Source: Spongilla lacustris
Lineage: Eukaryota > Porifera > Demospongiae > Spongillida > Spongillidae
DNA: 64,000 nucleotides
Assembly: GCA_949361645.1 (NCBI GenBank)
Contig: OX442424.1
Span: 5,976,978-6,040,977 of the forward strand
Reading direction: 5' to 3'
Position numbers and translations under genes: made by a program. Below the pieces are notes generated by a model. That model ran no database searches and was not told where the DNA came from. It saw nothing but the letters and a program-made list of their open reading frames with translations. How positions within the stretch are numbered: the stretch's first letter is position 1; each line of letters opens with the position of its first letter. Below are positions 1 through 11,600 of the stretch, in pieces.

Positions 1-700
1 GACTAAGAGTGAGTGTACATACGATGGGCTATTCCATTATTTAATTATACACCCCTACACAGATATAAATGGTGTCCAGGCTGCCAGAGGAGGGTATAAG
101 GAGTATGTCGCGCGGGGGGGGAGTGGGGGGGGGGGGGGGGGGTAGTTTTTTTAAATGCCTGTCCCAGAGGATTATAGAAGGGAGTGGCCGGGAACAACAT
201 GCAAGCTTGTCCAGGGGGTCGGACAAAATAGAAGCTGGTCCAGAGGGCATTTAAAAGTCTGTCCCAGGAAGGTTGAGTTATAATGTAAGCTTGTCCAGGG
301 GTGCTTTTATATATTGTCCCGGGGGGGGGGGGGGGGGGGGGGGGGGGGCGGGAGGGGTATGTTTGCAATTATTGTCATCTGTAGGGGTGGGAGAGCAATG
401 GGCCACTATTTTATAGCCAACCTGACTCACAACGTACGAATCAGTGCACACCTGTGGTGCGGGCATTGAACGGCCCTTTTCCAAATATTTGCCAACAATA
501 ACTCAATAGCTGCCTCCCGTGCTCCTTTGTCTGGAACGTGCCATTTTTGGCATTTACTATGCATAGATATTTGATACATGGATTGGAAACCTATCACGTG
601 ATCCATTACGACTAGTATAACATTTTGTACAAATCCACGTTTCGCTTTTTCGGTGCGTGGGCATACAGTTATCCTAACTTTTTGAGCCTTTTCGAGCACT
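1..700. repeat. G-rich degenerate repeat block at window start
   Basis: No gene is supported here. Two poly-G tracts lie near 112-142 and 320-348. Between them short phrases such as gtccaggggg, tgtcccagagg and aagcttgtcc recur in decayed form. The stretch at about 26-130 (gggctattccattatttaat, then a cccctac phrase and gtccagg) resembles 62515-62690 closer to the other end of the window, so this is a dispersed repeat. From 350 to 700 I see short open frames without a recognisable family. Confidence 0.5.
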
Positions 701-825
701 TAGTTACCGCGTGTTTTACTGGTAAGAAGTGATCGTGTAGGTTAGTTTTCAGTATCGATACAACCCTACTCATTGTTAGCGCAGGTTGAACGTTGACTAT
801 AGTTCATAGATGGCTTGAAGGCTTT

Positions 826-964
826 GTGGGACTGTACCGTGAGTACGGTAAGTCGCATAGGAACCATCTCAGCAGTTTCTGATACTTCACTACGAAAGCT
901 ATGAGTTTGACTAACCTACACATATCTGTAGCATGCAGTTCTTAGCGTGTACGGTGTTAGGTGC
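826..964 (+). repeat. First half of interrupted repeat unit 1
   Basis: This segment, starting around ctttgtgggactgtaccgtg, is closely similar to 4533-4670. It ends in GTGC at 961-964, where the transposon 965-4335 begins. Its continuation resumes at 4336 beyond the transposon. The unit was therefore one piece before the insertion. Confidence 0.75.
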
Positions 965-1492
965 TGTTGGGCGCAAAATGTGAATTTGTGCAATTTATAA
1001 ATTGTTTCTATCCTACCCAGTGACTAACTTCACTTCATGTCGATGGAAATCACTGGATTGCATGCAGTCAAACACATATCATCTGATTGTGTAAACATTT
1101 ACGACAGTGTATACAGTTCAGTATCTACTGACACAAAAATGCAAATAGCTTCCTTGCTTTGCACTGGTAATCGAAGAATAACATTGAAAATCCATAAGGT
1201 GCAATTTCAAGACAGAGCTACATGTAGATTCTGGCCTAATAAACAGTTATACAATCCTGCCAAAGATGGGAACTGGCTCTTAATCATTTTTAAAGCAGCA
1301 TTTATGTGGATATCTCCTAACCATTTACCTTCTTTAACAGCTTTATCAGGCTAGGTTTTCAGCAGATGTAGTTGTAGCTTTCTTTTTAAGAACCCTTCCA
1401 CTTTTTGCTTCATTTTGGTTGGCTTTTATCTTAGTAGATTTATCAAGTTTTGTGATACCAGTTATTTCACAGTCTGACATCATTTGATTGGC

Positions 1493-4102
1493 CCATTATT
1501 TGGATTTAGGGTGGCAATGACTGCTGCAATTAAATCCAGCAGCTCTACAGGCACAATGCCTATCTTTACATCCTTTCTTGCAAATACATGTTAATTTGTC
1601 TCTTCTTGTCTTAGCTTCTCTAAGTGATATGGTAGGCAATTTGAAATGGTCCTTTATGTATGAAAATGGTACACACCCCTGAAGCGGCATTAACTCACCA
1701 CTTGGATAACAGTTAGATAGGATACAATGTTCACTCCTGAAAATAAATACATCATATATGCTATGTGGCTAAGTATAAAATTTATAACTCTGCACCTTCA
1801 GAAACATCTAACTTGAAGCAGTTAATGTAACTTTTACTAGTAACTTACTGTAGCTGGTAAAGATCACGTCTACATTGTGTAACTTCAGTAACATAGCACA
1901 GCAGACGTGGCATATCAGTTGATGACTGTTCATTTTTTGGTACCTGCACCGTAAATATCTCCAGCACAATAGCTATTGCACTGATGTCGCTTACGCTTGG
2001 CATACTAGGTCTTCATCCTTTCGAAATTTTTGCGATACTCTTTATCACAGTGGAGCTTTACATGTGGTACTGGTATTTTTACAAACAGCAGGCACTGATG
2101 AATGAGCATGAGTTGATGGTTTAACAGGAGAGGTGATTGAAGGTGGTGTCTGAACAGGAGACACTGATGAATGAGCACGAGTTGATGGTTTAACAGGAGA
2201 GGTGATTGAAGGTGGTGGCTGAACAGGAGACACTGATGAATGAGCACAAATGGTTTAACAGGTGAGCTACGAGTTGATGGTTTAACAGGAGAGGTGATTG
2301 AAGGAGTGTGAGATGGTGACTGAACAGGAGACACTGAAGTATGAGTTGGAGATTGAACAAAAATTACTGACAAAGAAGTAGGACTGTTTACAGAGTTGCT
2401 ACACCTGTTTGATGTTGTAGGGATCAATGATGTGTTTGGCTACAGGTGACTAGATGCATGTTTTGGACTCTGAAGGAGATACATTTTCACTGACACTGTC
2501 TACATCTAGAGAACATGATAAAATCAGTGCTGAATTGTCTCATATATGTTCACACAAGTAACGTTTATATGTGCTTACCATTCATCAGATCAGCCACTTC
2601 TTCCTCCATGATACATGATCCCGTTCCGTTAGGAAGTTCTGCAAATTGTGTAGTTCGGGGAGGCTGACCATAAACCACTTTATACAAACTTTTCTTCAGG
2701 GTGCAGCACAGTTGTGTGTTTAGGTTATCTGCATGTGTAAGGAAATGGATTTGTCTTACAACCATTAATAACATACATTGAATTCGTGGCAACCAATCAG
2801 TCCATGGAACATTTCCTGTGCCTCCCCATTCCTTTATCATAGTTTGGATCTGCATCTCCACAAAGTGGTTACCCTTTTCCACCAATCCTTGCGATTGAGA
2901 ATGGCGAGGACGTCCATTTATGACAACCACTTGACCTGGCCATAATGTCAATGTTTCTTTGACAATTTCATTGACAAATTTCCAGCTCCGACTGCAGTAT
3001 CTTGGGAAGCCCCAAATATGCAAACACTTTTGTTGCAAGCCCAACAGCAACCTCCACTGCAGATTTTCTCATCAGAGGCCACATGACATGAAAGCTAAGT
3101 CTCTTAAAGCAGAGACTACTCTTAAGACATGGCACCACACATACATCCAACTATCTAAAACCTAGCTGTAAGCTTGCTACACCACAACAGGAGTCTCCTA
3201 AGGCTGATACATAAGCAACAGCAACGTACATCATAAACTGGGAACTACATGTAGCTAACAGCAAGGATGACTTATCCTCTTTAATCATCAAAAAACTATA
3301 CTGTGGAGCAGAAGAAGTAATTAAATCAGAAAATAAAGCAGTGCTACGTTCAATGCTAAATGCATGACTATGCGCTTAAACCAGTGATCCATGTAGTGTG
3401 CTATGTAGCTGTATGAGTCATCTGGCATATGCTTCATATCAATCAGGTCAATCTGAAGTATTCACATAATACAATAAATCAAGCAAACTTTAAGTATTAC
3501 TGTGACTTACTTGACAACGGGTCAGGAATCCAGATGCAAGTATTGGCTTTAGTGGAGCACTGCTGTTTTGAGGCTGCTCTAGCTGACAGATAGCACATGT
3601 GTTGCAAAAATATTGGACAGCCTCTCTAATAGGATCGCTGAACCTGCAATTGAATGACATATTGATATACTGATTTAAAGACTCTCACGGATGCTTTACT
3701 TCAACAAGTGTTTTCTCATAGCCGACATGTCCGTTCACCAATGTGTGTGTATACGCTCAAAGATATCATAAAATTTCTCAACTGTCACAGTGTCCAAACA
3801 ACATGGTTGTGTCATTTTCATTCCGCATAGGAAACAAAACCAAAATGAACCAACCATCACATCTATGTAGAAAGCAAATGAATTAACTAAAGTGTATCTC
3901 ATAACACCACTGAACGTGTGTGCATGTTATTCATCTTTGTTTTTGCTGGTAGACGGAGAACATCAGCCAATTCTAACTCCGGATAGCTAATTAGCTTAAA
4001 TTGTTTAGTTTTGTTCACCCAGTACTTAAATGATGCCATGACGCTACCACCTTGTTCTCCTTTGATTGCTTGTAATATCCTTGTCGCTTTCTTTTCAGTC
4101 AC
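1493..4102 (-). pseudogene. KRBA2-type integrase/transposase, decayed
   Basis: The likely role is the transposase of the surrounding element, acting as a DDE/RNase H-fold integrase. Pieces read on the minus strand are: an N-terminal segment at 3899-4102; a zinc-binding integrase N-domain around 3510-3800 with CNTCAICQLEQP; a first catalytic region near 3425-3460 (LQIDLIDM); a core at 2968-3150 (VAVGLATKVFAYLGLPK); the stretch NGRPRHSQSQGLVEKGNH at 2565-3050; a Ser/Pro-rich repeat region at 2005-2427; and a C-terminal cysteine cluster at 1496-1690 (CICKKGCKDRHCAC). The NGRPRHSQSQG phrase and the C-terminal Cys cluster recall KRBA2/SCAND3-like integrases of invertebrates. A frameshift near 2990-3005 removes the expected QSDNG-type second catalytic Asp, and another lies near 3740. 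The copy is inactive. Introns may be present but were not resolved. Confidence 0.7.
2096..2335. repeat. 69-bp minisatellite inside the transposase frame
   Basis: A unit of about 69 bp (phrases gttgatggtttaacaggaga and ctgaacaggagacactgatg) occurs twice intact (about 2097-2165 and 2166-2234) and then again in rearranged form to about 2335. Because 69 is divisible by three, on the minus strand it encodes a repeated Ser/Pro-rich linker. Confidence 0.8.
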
Positions 4103-4335
4103 CGTTTTGCTAGTTCCTGTATCATATAGTACCTCTCTTTACAAAATGTCTCGAACAACCTTTTGTGCTCTTCTTTTGACATTTGCCACCTTTCACACTT
4201 CGCCACATGGATTTATAAATGAACTATGCATGCAGGATCAGGATGCGCAATTTATAAATTGTTGCGCAGATTATGAATTGACAAATTGCGCAGCACAATT
4301 TATAAATTGCTCAAATTCACAATTTGTACCCAACA

Positions 4336-4745
4336 GTGCTATATAAGGCCCATTGTTTGTGCGACTATAACATGTTTCTGTATGCACGCCTGTAAGATTA
4401 AAAGACTGGAAAGTGTAGTGCACACATCGTGGTGTATGGTGAAGTGTGTCTTTTAGCTTGTCGTACTATGTATGAGCTTGTGTTTAAAAATTTGCGTAAC
4501 ATGTTATAATTGACTTACATACACAGCTAGGCTTTGTACCGTGAGTACGGTAAGTCGCATAGGTCGATAGGAACCATCTACGCAGTTTCTGATACTTAGC
4601 TATTAGGTTGTCAACCTACATATGTCTGTAGTGTGCAGCTCATAGCGGGTAGGGTGTTCGGTGCCATGTAATGCCCACTGTTGTTTGTGGGACTGTAACA
4701 CTTTTTTACATGCACGTCTGTGAATTAGAAGACATATATCTTTTT
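4336..4745 (+). repeat. Rest of repeat unit 1 and complete unit 2
   Basis: Unit 1 resumes at 4336 with gtgctatataaggcc and runs to about 4530. Unit 2 starts near 4533 (ctttgtaccgtgagtacggt) and runs to about 4740. Both contain a cggtaagtcgcatagg phrase and a later phrase like gactgtaacac/gactataaca followed by gcacg(c/t)ctgtgaa/taaga. Unit 2 has no transposon and provides the empty site. No coding function was recognised. Confidence 0.7.
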
Positions 4746-4746
4746 A

Positions 4747-4776
4747 AAATAATGATAATAATAATAATAATAATTA
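4747..4776. repeat. (TAA)n microsatellite, probable retroelement tail
   Basis: A run of ATA/TAA triplets lies on the left side of a minus-strand RLE retrotransposon fragment. In that orientation it forms an (ATT)n or (TAA)n tail, as seen beside the other copies in the window. Confidence 0.7.
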
Positions 4777-5700
4777 CAATAAAAGGGTTACAGATTGAAA
4801 ATGCACACATAAATCAAGACAATAACTATACTCTTACCACACTCACACATACTCACAAACTTAAACAACTGACAAAAGAAGAAATAGAAGAAAGAAAAAA
4901 ATTCAGCCCTTGCCCACTGAATGCTCAAACCTAGCACGGGATAGCAAGGCTCTGGCATTGCAGCGAAGTAAGGTGAGGTTCAGTCTCTGATAGATGCTTG
5001 CAATGGCCTTTTACTTGCTGCACTGCAACTGCAAAGCCAGACAGGCAGCCAGCCGAGAAATGGAACCCTGAGCTTCCACACCCCAACAACCATAGCTATA
5101 GGTCTCTACTGCCAAGGGTATGCAGACACAACCCAACTCTGTGCACTTGGCATCATTGGCATTGTGTTTGTGCACTTCAGCCTTTCAAGCTGCTGACCCA
5201 CCCGCTTCATTCACTGTAGTGGAGTTAAGTGGGGAGACCACTGTTAGGTCAATAGCAGCTGGCTTTCCAATCATCCAGTTGGGCTAGGATGTCCGCTGGC
5301 CTTCTGAGCGAATTTTCAGCCCTATACCCATGACTTACCTCAAGCTGACCACCCAGCCTAGCCCTATGACAAAACAGTGCAAAAGCATCTCTTAACCTGT
5401 TGTGGCACAAAACAACATCACCACCCGCTTTGCATGTCATGGCATGATGCCAAGAGGATCCATCTGGTGGTCAGGGCAGTAAGGAGAACAATGATGTGTC
5501 AATCCCAAACCACAATTGTAAAGCAACCTGGAACTCATCTGGCTCCAAGCTAAGATTACGACCCTTTGATGGAATTATGGCTAGCCACGAGGAAGCATGA
5601 CACGATGCGACTTATAGTAGACGAGCACGGTTGACCGGGGTGGAGATGAGGCACAGCTGGACAAATTGATGGTCATCAATTCTGGACAATAAGTCTTTTT
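4777..5700 (-). mobile_element. RLE-type non-LTR retrotransposon fragment A (3' end)
   Basis: A 5'-truncated copy read on the minus strand. The piece at 5249-5440 has GGDVVLCHNRLRDAF followed by RPADILAQLDDWKASC, which corresponds to the end of the CCHC motif and the PD-(D/E)XK-like endonuclease of R2/R4-like elements. The preceding motif at 5440-5510 is out of frame and the rest (4920-5250) holds decayed C-terminal sequence. Its truncated 5' edge lies near 5700, directly next to the tail of copy B. Confidence 0.7.
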
Positions 5701-5732
5701 GACTTATACAAGACTACAATATATAGTTATAG

Positions 5733-8290
5733 TTAATTATTATTATTATTACAGTGAATTAAAGATAGATTCTTTTACATACCTGGAAGGGCACAGAACG
5801 GGACAGCAGAGCTCTAACATTTGCCATGACCAGGGTCAAGCTGAGTCTTCCATATAGGCTGACAATGACTTGGGGCTTAGAAAGGTTGTATCTTGTGGCT
5901 AGGCGAGAAGCCAATTGTGCCAAGTGTTGCATAGCTTCAGTCCCCCAACACCCATATGTTTCCGCAGCTAGTGGGACACAATTCTACCCAAGTTCATTAC
6001 ATTTGTGTGTCCTCATTGGCACTGTGCTTCCATTGTTCAGCTGCCGAGGCTGCTGCATGACCCTGCTGTCACACTCGCTTCAGTAAATGCACTTGGATTA
6101 AGCAGTGAAGTGACAGTGATGTCAAAAGTAGCTGGCTTGCCTAACACCCAGTCAGGAACCAGGACATCAGCAGGTTGAGTACGCTATTGGTCATGCCCAA
6201 GACCACTCCCTGCCACAACGTGGACACCAATACAGGCTCACCTGAAAGACTCAATGAATTCATCATGTAGTCTGTTGTGACTGGAGACCACATCACCTCT
6301 GTGCTTGCAGGTTAATGCATGATGACCCAAGGGATCCAAACAGTGAGAGGGACAGTATGGAAAGTTGGCACCTTGGGAGACATCAATGCCTAACCACCAC
6401 TTTACACCAGCCTGAAACTCTAAAGGGTCGAGATGGAGATTGAGCCCCAGTGCTGGAACAACTTGGAGCCATGCGGAAGCATGGGGAGAAGAAGCAGATA
6501 AAAGTCGTACTCTATCTGGCAAAGCTGAATTCAAGATTGGAAGAGCAGCCTGAATTGATGGTCATCAAGACTGCTGGATTGATCTTTTTGATGACAAGGT
6601 GTCAGCACAGCTGCCTCCACTGAGCCGGTGGAACAAGTGTTATATTCTTCTACAGCATTTGTAAGATGATGATTAGTGCTGGACCTACTGTTAGATGTTG
6701 TGATGGAAGCAGTATAGGCTGCAGAAGAGTGTAGTGATAGGCAACGAAGCCCAAGGCCACCTCTACTTAAGCTAAGTTGGGCCTGTTGCCCAAGCATGGT
6801 CTGGGGTGTCTACAGAGTTGCATTCTGTGAAGCACTGGTAAACATCATCATCAAACAACTTCAACGCTTCAAACACTAAAGAGGGGGGTGTAGATCTCAA
6901 CAAGTGCACCAATTTGCAAAACCCACCACACTGACGCAGTAACAACTTGAGGATCCACAGTGCCAACCTCATTCAGTTGGTTGAGTAGCTTCAAAGCACT
7001 TGCACGTTTTTTTGCTACCAATTTTGCACAGAAAATTAGGTTTCCTATGGGTTCACCAAGGATTTCAAGATGAGGAACATTGGATCTGTTCATTTCCATT
7101 GGAAAACTGATAAGGTCTCCTCTGCTAAACAGCTCACATTTTGTTGGGTTAACAAAGAGGCCCAATGGTGGGTCCAATTCCTGACTACTTGAGAGGGCTT
7201 TCTGTACTGCCAACCATGGGCCTGCAATAGCACCATCATCCATGTGAAATAATAGCTCACAACATGCACAATCAGCAGCAAAAGCAGATACATGTACCAC
7301 TTCGTGCAACACAAGGCAAAATAACAATGGACCCAGGGGGTCTCCTTTTTGTACACCAGTTTCTGAACTTATAGTTCACATCTGATGCCAAAGTAGAGGG
7401 TGCAGACCATAGCACCATGAAGCCCAGGGGAGCAGCTCTGGAAGATGTAAATCACACTCATCAAGTACAGCCTGGCGGGACACCAAGTTGAATACATTCC
7501 TCATGTCAACTTTGAGAACCGCAAAATCCTCCTTTTTCCAGTGGTCCTCTATGCATTCCCTCAACCCATGGATGACCTTTTCAGCACCAGAAGGGCATAT
7601 CACTCCAACTGATGAGATGTAAAGAAATCACTGCTTTTCCCTTTGTTACCAGACGGAGACATTTGCCAACCAGGTGTCATAATGCCTCTCCCTCGTCTGG
7701 TCTGTCTTTGACTAGAGCAAAAAGACTGCCTTCCACTAAGTACTTGGAGATGCATGATGGCACTTTTCCAGAAGCTAATACATGTAGATTAACTATGTCT
7801 CGGAGAGATGAGGTAAGTGTTGTTGGCAATGGCATGCTGCAGCATCTACCAAATGTTGAATGCGCAAACCAGAGGGTCCGCAACCTGTAGGACCTTAAGA
7901 CTGACAAGATGTCAAAGTCTGGAGGGAGGATGGTAGAACCTGAAGACCCAATACAGTAGATGGTATGATGGGAAGAGTTCCCTTGAGATGTTTTTGGACT
8001 GCAACAAGTCCCATGTAGTATCAGTGTTAGGTGCTATCCCTGTGGTAGTGAGAGTTTGACTAGCTTTGCCATACAGCCCCTCCCTTGCATGGGATATGGC
8101 AGTGAGGATACTTTGATTTGAGAGATGAACCCTGGATGTGGCCTGACAAATGGCATGTTGCCAAAGAACATCAAATTGACCCTGAGACCATAGATCACAA
8201 AGATAGTCAATAGACACTGGCTTATGTTGACGTCCCCTGCACTTGGATGAAATGAGGACGCATAGAAAAAGTTTCAACCATGACATTCAT
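5733..8290 (-). mobile_element. RLE-type non-LTR retrotransposon B, broken
   Basis: The longest copy of this family reads leftward. In order: an N-terminal conserved block (7912-8286, RGRQHKPVSIDYLCDLW); reverse transcriptase motif A (7376-7603, FAVLKVDMRNVFNLVSRQ); the GDPLGPLLF-type motif near 7325-7350; the active site FHMDDG near 7235-7255; a connection region to 6535; a zinc-binding motif CPSHCLDPLGHHALTC near 6300-6360; a PADVLVPDWVLGKP endonuclease-like motif near 6120-6170; and a C-terminal block at 5780-5980. CCHC plus PD-(D/E)XK after the RT is the RLE layout of R2/R4/Dong-type elements. At least five frame breaks or stops are present. The 3' end at 5733-5752 is a (TAA)n run, and the 5' edge lies about 350 bp from the P450 start codon. 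Confidence 0.8.
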
Positions 8291-8640
8291 CATTCGCAAA
8301 AAAAAGGCCAGTCTTAAAGCGGCAGATAATACTGTTATTACTGTAATTATATATATATATTATTATTATTATATATTGCAGGGCTGGGGTTTGATGATGG
8401 TGCTCCTCTGGCCTCATTCATGGAGTAAATTTATAGACTATTTGTTTCTCTGTATGATTCCATTTTAAGTATCATCTAATTGTATGTATTTCATGTTTTG
8501 ATAGCCTAGTCTATTTAGTGTATTATTTATTGTGTATTCTGTAACGGATTAATTATTAAATGTCATTATATATATATGAGTAGATCATTTGTGGCATGTG
8601 AGTAGACCCCAAACTTTCTTGCCTCTCCAGATTTAAAAAA
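8291..8640. other. Upstream region of the P450 gene
   Basis: AT-rich DNA with an (AT)/(ATT) run at 8347-8375 and TATATATATAT at about 8568-8577. A 27-bp stretch at 8474-8500 (begins catctaattgtatgtatttc) recurs near 39720, so part of it is repeat. The P450 promoter should lie here, but no core promoter element can be assigned with confidence. Confidence 0.35.
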
Positions 8641-11600
8641 ATGTTAGGTTCCATTCCCTGGTGGGTGCTCTACCCTGGAGGAGGACTGCTCCTTCTGGTC
8701 ACCATGGCCTTCCTTCTGTTATCACTGTACATAGCTTACATCCATTGGAAGTACTCTCATATCCCATCTCCCAAGATGGGCAGGTGAGGGTGTACATAAA
8801 AGTGTGCACTGATATAAGCATTTCAATAGCCAAGCTTGAGTAATGCAGGATAGTGTGTGCAATTCTTCTTACTGCCACAAAGCTAAGATGTAAATGTGTA
8901 AATGAATCCTTTAGGTTGATAGCACATAACAACCAAGCCACAAAACATCTTACTATCACATACATGTAACATAAATGCAAACGACTTAACATAGTCATCT
9001 ATCTCAGTTGCCATTCAGTGATTAGTACATGTAGCTGCAATGATGTCTATCTTGGATGGTTTACAAACTGCATTTTTTGTTATAGCTTCTTTTTAGGTCA
9101 CATCCCAGATATAGTGGCCTTGAGGAGGGAAACTGGAAATGAGTTTGAGCCACTTGCAAGCATTGTCACAAGATGGTATGGGCCAATAGGCTGAGTATGC
9201 TGACTACACATCATGTATTTAAGCCAATAGCATGATATGATGCACAACATATCACATTTCATCACACAGGTCTGAAAAAGTTGGAGATCTGTTTGTCATC
9301 TTCTTCCTGCTTACTCCTTTTGTGTTTTCAACAAATCCAGATGCTGTCAAGGTCAGATCTACAAGTAATTGGAATTTCATGTTTAACCCTTGGGAGCATT
9401 CACAAATTACATCACACTTGTTTATTTGGCCATTATGGACCTGGACCCCCTCCCACGCTTCATCACACATTATATAGGAACTAACATGCTGGTTGACAGG
9501 CCCTCCCCACTTTTAGTGTGATTCAATTTTTGAATGCTCCCCTCGCTGCTTGTTGTAAAATACCGAGTACTTAGCAAATAAATTGTGCAATGATAGGTTA
9601 AAATTTTATTTAGTATATGACAAAACAAGATTAGGGCCTTGGGAGATCCACCTTATACCTGACGATCTAGGAATGATATTACTGTCTCAGTGTATGTGAT
9701 ATATCATAACCCTGGCCATTAGCAGAGTCAAGAGTAAATTAACCATGGCACAGTTCTGAATTCATCTGCAAGTAGGCCACAGTTTAATAACGGCAACATG
9801 AGAAGTATTCATAACAATGTATAACATTTTAAATGGTAGTAGCATGCATTTTAAATGCCATAATAGGGATCACATATCAGGATCGGTGTGAAAAAACAGT
9901 AAGTGATATTTGGAATTGTTATTAACAATGCCCCTGGGCATGCACTTATGAATCATACATTAAGGTAAATTATATCTTTGGGAAAATCTGAAAAGATGCT
10001 GGTGTCTGTATTGACAAAGTGCCAGACTTAACGTCACGTTTCCTCATGTGTACAGAGGGTGGCATCTGATGAGAGCATTAACAAACCAGCTGCTGCCAAT
10101 AGTCGCATAAGCTCATTGTTTGGAAAGAGGTTAGTTACTATCATCTATCTGTATTTGTATGAAAGAGAGCACAACTGATGCAGGTTCTTGGGTCAAGGGC
10201 TACTCACCATTGTGGACTATGAGACATGGAAGCCTAGAAGAAAACTTTATGACCCATCATTCAAGCGAAGGTATACTCCATGTGTAGTGTCTTGGACCCC
10301 CAGACTTGGCTCTCAGTCACGATTCACTCATTAACAAAAAGGATCATTCAAATCAATGAGCATGTGCACAACTGCACTCTAAATATACGTATGCCAATAC
10401 ATCACATTCCTCCCCCCTTAACACACAACTATACATTTATGCACTTCAATAATAGTCAATATGTTTGTTCTCTGTCTAGTAGCGGTCAGGTGCTTGTCTA
10501 ACTCGGGTTGATCTCCGCAAGGTCATCGGTGGAACTGGTGCTACCTCCTGAGGAAGGTTTACTGCCTCCTGTGGACCGGTGTCAGAGTCCTCTGGGATGA
10601 TAACTGCATCTCTATCTTCTTCAGTGGCTGTGCTATCTGCTAGTGGTGCTGGGTCATAGGACAAATCTGAAGTTGGACCATCATCCATGATGTCTGGCTG
10701 AAGGGAGATGGCCGTTGGTGCAACGGGATCAGCGTTAAGCTCACCACCTGCAACTGCAGCACGACTTCTAATATGATTCACGTGACGACGAACTACCACA
10801 CCATCCTGCAATCTCACCTTGTAAGAAAGACTTCCTGTCAGTTCCACTACAATACCAGGAATCCATTTGTGTGGGTTGTGAAAATCATATACATAAACTC
10901 TGTCCCCCAAGCTGAAAGTACGGGATACCATATTTGGTGTGTCATGACCTTGTTTCTGTCTTGCTTGACTCGACTCTACTTTATTTGACAAGTCGGGATG
11001 TACTAGGTCCAACCGAGATCGAGGTCTCCTTCCGAACAGCAACTCCGCTGGTGACAAACCGGTTGTACTATGTGGAGTGATTCTATAATGAAACAAGAAC
11101 CTTGACAGCCTGGTTTCTATTGTGCCAATGCTGTTATGCCTTAAACCTTGCTTGAAAGTTTGCACAGCACGTTCCGCTAAACCATTAGTTGCTGGGTGAT
11201 ATGGTGCAGACTTAATATGCACAATCCCATTCTGTTCCATAAATTCTCTAAACTCTTGACTAACAAAGGAGGGTCCATTGTCAGTCACAATTTTACAAGG
11301 AAGTCCGTGAGTAGCAAATATAGCCCTGAGTTTTTCGATTGTTGCTGAGGATGTAATTGTTTTCATCACTTGGACTTCCATCCATTTAGAATAAGCATCC
11401 ACAAGCACTAAGTACATGTGACCCAAGAAAGGTCCCGCAAAATCTAGGTGCAAACGAGACCAGGGTTGCTGTGGCCACTCCCAAGGGTGCAGTGGAGCTA
11501 CTGCCGGTAAAGACCTTGAAGATTGACACACATCACACTTCCGCACCAGGTCTTCTATGTCACTGTCTAATTTAGGCCACCAAACATACCCACGAGCTAA

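Larger units (their letters stand above)
965..4335 (-). mobile_element. Ginger-like DNA transposon with KRBA2-type integrase
   Basis: The element is 3371 bp with imperfect terminal inverted repeats of about 40 bp. The left end begins TGTTGGGCGCAAAATGTGAA and the right end, read inward on the other strand, begins TGTTGGGTACAAATTGTGAA. It is flanked by the 4-bp direct repeat GTGC (961-964 and 4336-4339). An uninterrupted paralogous copy of the target (4533-4740) shows a single GTGC at the matching place, which supports these borders. TGTNR termini and 4-bp duplications are, from general knowledge, typical of Ginger elements, whose transposase is an LTR-type integrase. The broken integrase gene inside reads on the minus strand. 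Confidence 0.75.
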
